A stretch of DNA of 64,000 nucleotides from Microbacterium oxydans (GTDB lineage: Bacteria > Actinomycetota > Actinomycetes > Actinomycetales > Microbacteriaceae): contig NZ_FMIR01000010.1 of the NCBI RefSeq assembly GCF_900095745.1, positions 62,001-126,000 on the forward strand, given 5' to 3'. The position numbers and the translations under genes were made by a program. Below, piece by piece: positions 60,728-64,000 of this stretch. Numbering within the stretch: position 1 is the first letter of the stretch; each line of letters opens with the position of its first letter. Below the pieces are notes generated by a model. The model worked only from the letters and a program-made list of their open reading frames with translations, did no database searches and was not told the origin of the DNA.

Positions 60728-61455
60728 CCGGCGACGTCGGCTCCGAGGCCGCATCCCTCGACGCTCACGTCGTCGTGCGACATGCGGGGCTCGATGCCGC
60801 ACTCCGCGTCGCCGCGGGCGAGTTCGTCGCGATCATGGGCCCGAGCGGTGCCGGCAAGACCTCTCTCCTCGAGGCGATCGCGGGACTCGTGCGGCTCGAC
60901 GCGGGGCACGTCGACCTCGACGGGCTCCGCCTCTCCGGGCCGCGGCAGCACACGCCGCCGTCGCGCCGCGCGATCGGCCTGCTCGGGCAGGACGCCCTGC
61001 TGTTTCCGCACATGACCGCTGCGCAGAACATCGCCTTCGCCGCCCGGGCCGCCGGACGCACCCGAGAGGAGTCCACCCGGCGCGCCACCGAGTGGCTGGG
61101 CCGCATCGGCCTCGCCGGGTATGGCGATCGGCGGCCCGATGAGCTCTCCGGCGGGCAGCGCCAGCGCATCGCCCTCGCGCGAGCCCTCGCCGCCTCGCCG
61201 CGACTGCTGCTGCTCGATGAGCCGTTCACCTCGCTCGACGTCGAGGCCGCGGCCCAGCTGCGCGAGGTCGTGCGCGAACAGCGCGGAGCCACCACGACGA
61301 TCCTCGTCTCGCACGGCATCCTCGACGCCCAGGCTCTCGCGGAGCGGCTGGTGATCGTGCAGGCCGGGCGCATCGTTCAGGATGCCGCCGTCGCTGAAGT
61401 GCTCACCTCCCCGGCGACCCCTTTCGCCGCGGCCGTCGCCGATTCGGCACGCTGA
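60724..61455 (+). CDS. modC: Molybdate ABC importer ATPase ModC
   Basis: A 243-residue ATPase: Walker A MGPSGAGKTSLLEAI, signature DELSGGQRQRIALARAL, Walker B LLLLDEPFTSLD, H-loop ILVSHGILDA. Typical ModC proteins are about 350 residues with a C-terminal TOBE domain for molybdate feedback. That domain is missing here and is encoded separately in the HTH-TOBE gene. The ATG overlaps the modB stop by 4 bases. Confidence 0.92.
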   Translation: MTGDVGSEAASLDAHVVVRHAGLDAALRVAAGEFVAIMGPSGAGKTSLLEAIAGLVRLDAGHVDLDGLRLSGPRQHTPPSRRAIGLLGQDALLFPHMTAAQNIAFAARAAGRTREESTRRATEWLGRIGLAGYGDRRPDELSGGQRQRIALARALAASPRLLLLDEPFTSLDVEAAAQLREVVREQRGATTTILVSHGILDAQALAERLVIVQAGRIVQDAAVAEVLTSPATPFAAAVADSAR

Positions 61456-61488
61456 GCGTCCGGCCGATCCGGGCTCCCCCTCAGGCGA

Positions 61489-62556
61489 TCAGCCGCCGAT
61501 CGCGTTCATCCCGCGTGCGGGCTGCAGGAATGAGGGGTCGTTGATGGCGTGACCGGGCAGCTTCGCCCACACGCATCCGCGGAGCACGGCATCGATCGCC
61601 GCATCGGAGTCGCCGTCCGAGAGTCGATCCCCACGCAGCACCGGGAGGAGGTCGAACTCATCGGCGGAGAACAGGCAGTTGCGCAACTGTCCGTCGGCCG
61701 TGAGCCGCAGGCGGTCGCAGTCTCCGCAGAACGGAGCGGTGACCGACGCGATCACGCCGACCGTGTGCTCGCCGTCCAGCAGCCACCGCTCGGCCGGCGC
61801 ACCCCCTCGGCCCGGCATCTCGGACAGCTGCCACCGCTGCGCGAGCGCGGCGAGGATCTCGTCTCGCGTCACCATCGTGCCGCGATCCCACTCATGCCCC
61901 GCGTCGAGTGGCATCTGCTCGATGAAGCGCATCTCGGCACCGTGCGCGATCGCGAAGTCGACCAGGTCGCAGAGCTCGTCGTCGTTCACACCGCGCATGG
62001 CGACCGCGTTCAACTTGAGAGGGCGCAGGTCCGATGCGGCGGCCGCTTCGATGCCGCGGCGCACATCCTCGAATCGATCTCGTCGGGTCAGTGCGGCGAA
62101 CCGCTCCGGCCGCACGGTGTCGATCGAGATGTTGAGGCGGTGCAGCCCCGCCGCGATCAGGTCGTCCAGCGCGTCGTCGAGACGGATGCCGTTCGTCGTC
62201 ATCGCCACCTGCACCGGCCCGTCGATCGACTCGATCGCGCTGAGGCGTCGCACGACCTCGACGATGTCGCGTCGAAGCAACGGCTCCCCACCCGTGAGGC
62301 GGAACGTGGTGATACCGGCAGCGGCGGCGACGCGGGCGACCTGCACGATCTCGTCGACCGAGAGGATCGACTCCCGTGCGAGCCATTCGTTCCCCTGCTC
62401 GGGCATGCAGTAGGTGCAGCGCAACGAACAGCGATCGGTGAGCGAGATCCGGAGGTCGCGGTGGACGCGGCCATGCGTGTCGACCAGGGGGCCATCGGCG
62501 CGCATCTCGGGCGCGACGGGAACGCGACGGCCGATCTGCACCGGGATCGCGCTCAT
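61489..62556 (-). CDS. moaA: GTP 3',8-cyclase MoaA (radical SAM)
   Basis: A 355-residue radical-SAM enzyme that starts Moco synthesis from GTP. The N-terminal cluster motif is CSLRCTYC, followed by FRLTGGEPLLRRDIV. The C-terminal second cluster has CGDCDRLRLTADGQLRNC, and the chain ends in Gly-Gly (NAIGG), both needed for MoaA function. AAGGAG lies 6 bases before the ATG. It converges with modC and is 50 bases downstream of the narK-like gene on the same strand. Confidence 0.95.
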   Translation of the reverse strand: MSAIPVQIGRRVPVAPEMRADGPLVDTHGRVHRDLRISLTDRCSLRCTYCMPEQGNEWLARESILSVDEIVQVARVAAAAGITTFRLTGGEPLLRRDIVEVVRRLSAIESIDGPVQVAMTTNGIRLDDALDDLIAAGLHRLNISIDTVRPERFAALTRRDRFEDVRRGIEAAAASDLRPLKLNAVAMRGVNDDELCDLVDFAIAHGAEMRFIEQMPLDAGHEWDRGTMVTRDEILAALAQRWQLSEMPGRGGAPAERWLLDGEHTVGVIASVTAPFCGDCDRLRLTADGQLRNCLFSADEFDLLPVLRGDRLSDGDSDAAIDAVLRGCVWAKLPGHAINDPSFLQPARGMNAIGG

Positions 62557-62605
62557 GCCCGCTCCTTTCCTGGATGGACTGATCGTGTTCCGAGAGTACG
62601 CCGAC

Positions 62606-63913
62606 TCATCCGGCGAGTTCCCCGGACTCGAGTCGGCCCGCGAGCTGCGGGGCATGAGTGTGCAGCATCCGCCACACCGTCAGGTGCATCCACACCGCGC
62701 ATGCCGCGGTCAAGACGAAGAGGATGGCGAAGGTGCTGGTCGGAAGCCCCGTCAGGGCCAGCGTGTAGGCGAAGACCGGCGGAAGGACGAACCCGCCGAG
62801 CCCACCGAGCATGCCCACGAGCCCGCCGACGGAGCCGACATCGGCGGGGAAGTAGTCGGGAATGTGCTTGTACACGGCGGCCTTGCCCACCCCCATCGCG
62901 CATCCGAGCACGAAGACCAACGACGCGAAGGCCGCAAGCGGCATCGTGAACGGCAGCGCCGTCGCCGACCCGTCGACGGTCTGCACGACCAGGTGCCCCG
63001 AGGGCAGCGACAGAAAGAAGAGCACCGCCAGCATCACGGTGAAGGTCGCGTACATGACCCGCCGCGCCCCGAAGCGATCGGAGAACCAGCCGCCCAGCGG
63101 ACGAAGCAAGGATGCCGGGAAGATGAAGCTCGCCGTCAGGAGTGCCGCCACCGCCAGATCCAGCCCGTAGTTGTCGACGTAGTACAGCGGAAGCCAGGCC
63201 GAGAGGGCGACGTACGCGCCGAAGACGACCACGTAGTAGAGGCTGAAGCGCCAGACGCGCAGATGCTTCAGCGGTCGCAGTTGCGAGCGCAGCGACCGCC
63301 CTTGCCCTGGGAGCAGATCGGGACGGGGCGCGAGGAACCACACCAGCACCGCCATGATCACCAGGAGCGCGGCGTACAGCACGGGCACGAGACGCCATCC
63401 GCCGACGATCCAGCCGAGGTAGGTGGAGCCGGCCGTCGCCGCGATGAGCCCCGGGCCGATGAGCTTCGTCGCCGACGCCCCGACGTTGCCGGCACCGAAC
63501 ACGCCGAGGGCGAAGCCCTTTCGCGCATCGGGCCACCAGGCGTTGTTCCACGAGACGCCGGCACTGAACGAATTCCCCGCGATGCCGACGAAGAACGCGA
63601 GCACGAGGAGCACCCCGTAGTCGTGTGCGAATGAGACGAGGAACGTCGGCACCGCGGCCATCAGCAGCATGACGGCGAAGACACGACGCCCACCGAACCG
63701 GTCGGTGATGATGCCCGCGGGCAGCCGCCAGATCGACCCGTTGAGCACCGCGACCGCGGTGAGCCACGAGAGCTGCACATCGGACAGCCCGAACTCGTCT
63801 CGGATCGGGATGCCGAGGATGCCGAACATCAGCCAGACGGCGAACATCAGCGTGAACGCGATGGTGGAGAGCGTCAGGACGCTCCCAGCACCCGGACGCG
63901 GGGCAACAGACAC
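62606..63913 (-). CDS. narK: NarK-type nitrate/nitrite MFS transporter
   Basis: A 435-residue major facilitator with 12 helices and the nitrate-transporter features FGLSDVQLSWLTAVAVLNGS, IWRLPAGIITDRFGGRRVF, GIAGNSFSAGVSWNNAWWPD and the second-half GCAMGVGKAAVYKHIPDYFP then GGLVGMLGGLGGFVLP (nitrate signature regions in helices 5 and 11). The GTG start has AAGGGAT upstream. Its place beside moaA suits a cell that uses Moco for nitrate reductase. Confidence 0.93.
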   Translation of the reverse strand: MSVAPRPGAGSVLTLSTIAFTLMFAVWLMFGILGIPIRDEFGLSDVQLSWLTAVAVLNGSIWRLPAGIITDRFGGRRVFAVMLLMAAVPTFLVSFAHDYGVLLVLAFFVGIAGNSFSAGVSWNNAWWPDARKGFALGVFGAGNVGASATKLIGPGLIAATAGSTYLGWIVGGWRLVPVLYAALLVIMAVLVWFLAPRPDLLPGQGRSLRSQLRPLKHLRVWRFSLYYVVVFGAYVALSAWLPLYYVDNYGLDLAVAALLTASFIFPASLLRPLGGWFSDRFGARRVMYATFTVMLAVLFFLSLPSGHLVVQTVDGSATALPFTMPLAAFASLVFVLGCAMGVGKAAVYKHIPDYFPADVGSVGGLVGMLGGLGGFVLPPVFAYTLALTGLPTSTFAILFVLTAACAVWMHLTVWRMLHTHAPQLAGRLESGELAG

Positions 63914-63934
63914 AGCGGTGATCCCTTCCGAGGC

Positions 63935-64000
63935 CTAGAGCTTGCGGAGCTTGTCGGGATCCGGTGCCTGCACGGGGTCCCAGCCGCGGCGCACCTGCCG
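63935..64000 (-). CDS. Partial gene, C-terminal 21 codons only
   Basis: A minus-strand frame enters from the right edge and stops at TAG (63935-63937). The visible end reads RQVRRGWDPVQAPDPDKLRK plus Leu. It lies 21 bases before the narK-like start, so it is probably in the same operon and upstream of narK. A nitrate-assimilation gene is expected here, but the fragment is too short to name. Confidence 0.5.
   Translation of the reverse strand, partial: RQVRRGWDPVQAPDPDKLRKL

Overview
The window is high-GC DNA from an actinobacterium, most likely of the family Microbacteriaceae (Microbacterium-like). The evidence is the GC-rich codon use, frequent GTG starts, GTGA/ATGA start-stop overlaps, many small actinobacterial families (HxlR, CGNR, DUF6457, GlxA, CsoR types) and a tRNA-Ser(CGA) of actinobacterial form. 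I infer this from sequence character alone; no species can be named.

Region 1 (1 to about 14.8 kb) is an accessory island. It has visibly lower GC, more non-coding DNA and many orphan or broken genes. At the left are a tyrosine integrase and an excisionase-like gene. Next comes 1.9 kb without a clear gene but full of inverted and direct repeats. Then follow an XRE regulator, a divergent DNA-binding protein, three paralogous VbhA-like small antitoxin genes, an Xre/MbcA/ParS-type orphan, a fragment of an SRAP (YedK/HMCES) gene, an IF-2 N-domain protein, a membrane protein gene split by an in-frame TGA, and a SIR2-domain gene next to an uncharacterised gene (candidate defence pair).

Region 2 (14.9 to 26 kb) holds a beta-lactamase-fold serine hydrolase, a class II UvrA, HxlR and CGNR regulators, an AEC transporter, and a GH3 glycosidase/MFS operon divergent from a tandem TetR regulator. 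Region 3 (26 to 49 kb) is a metal and redox block: a BlaI/MecI repressor with an M56 peptidase, copZ-copD/ctaG-copA, DUF5134 and PepSY membrane proteins, a 2Fe-2S flavoreductase, and a metal-chelate ABC importer with an MFS exporter. These units share a CTAC-N5-GTAG operator, so they look like one regulon of the BlaI/M56 pair. Inside the block is a sulfur operon (thioredoxin, CoA-disulfide reductase-rhodanese, CstR-like repressor) with its own GC-tract palindrome.

Region 4 (49 to 51.7 kb) has a MarR/membrane/rhodanese operon, then about 1.2 kb of decayed sequence ending at tRNA-Ser(CGA). Region 5 (51.7 to 64 kb) has a MetE-like protein and a possible non-heme iron oxygenase, then a nearly complete molybdenum cofactor locus: moaB/mogA-moaE; moeB-moeA-moaC-mobA-DUF6457-moaD; an HTH-TOBE regulator with modABC; and moaA. 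It closes with a narK-type nitrate transporter, pointing to nitrate assimilation or respiration as the use of the cofactor.
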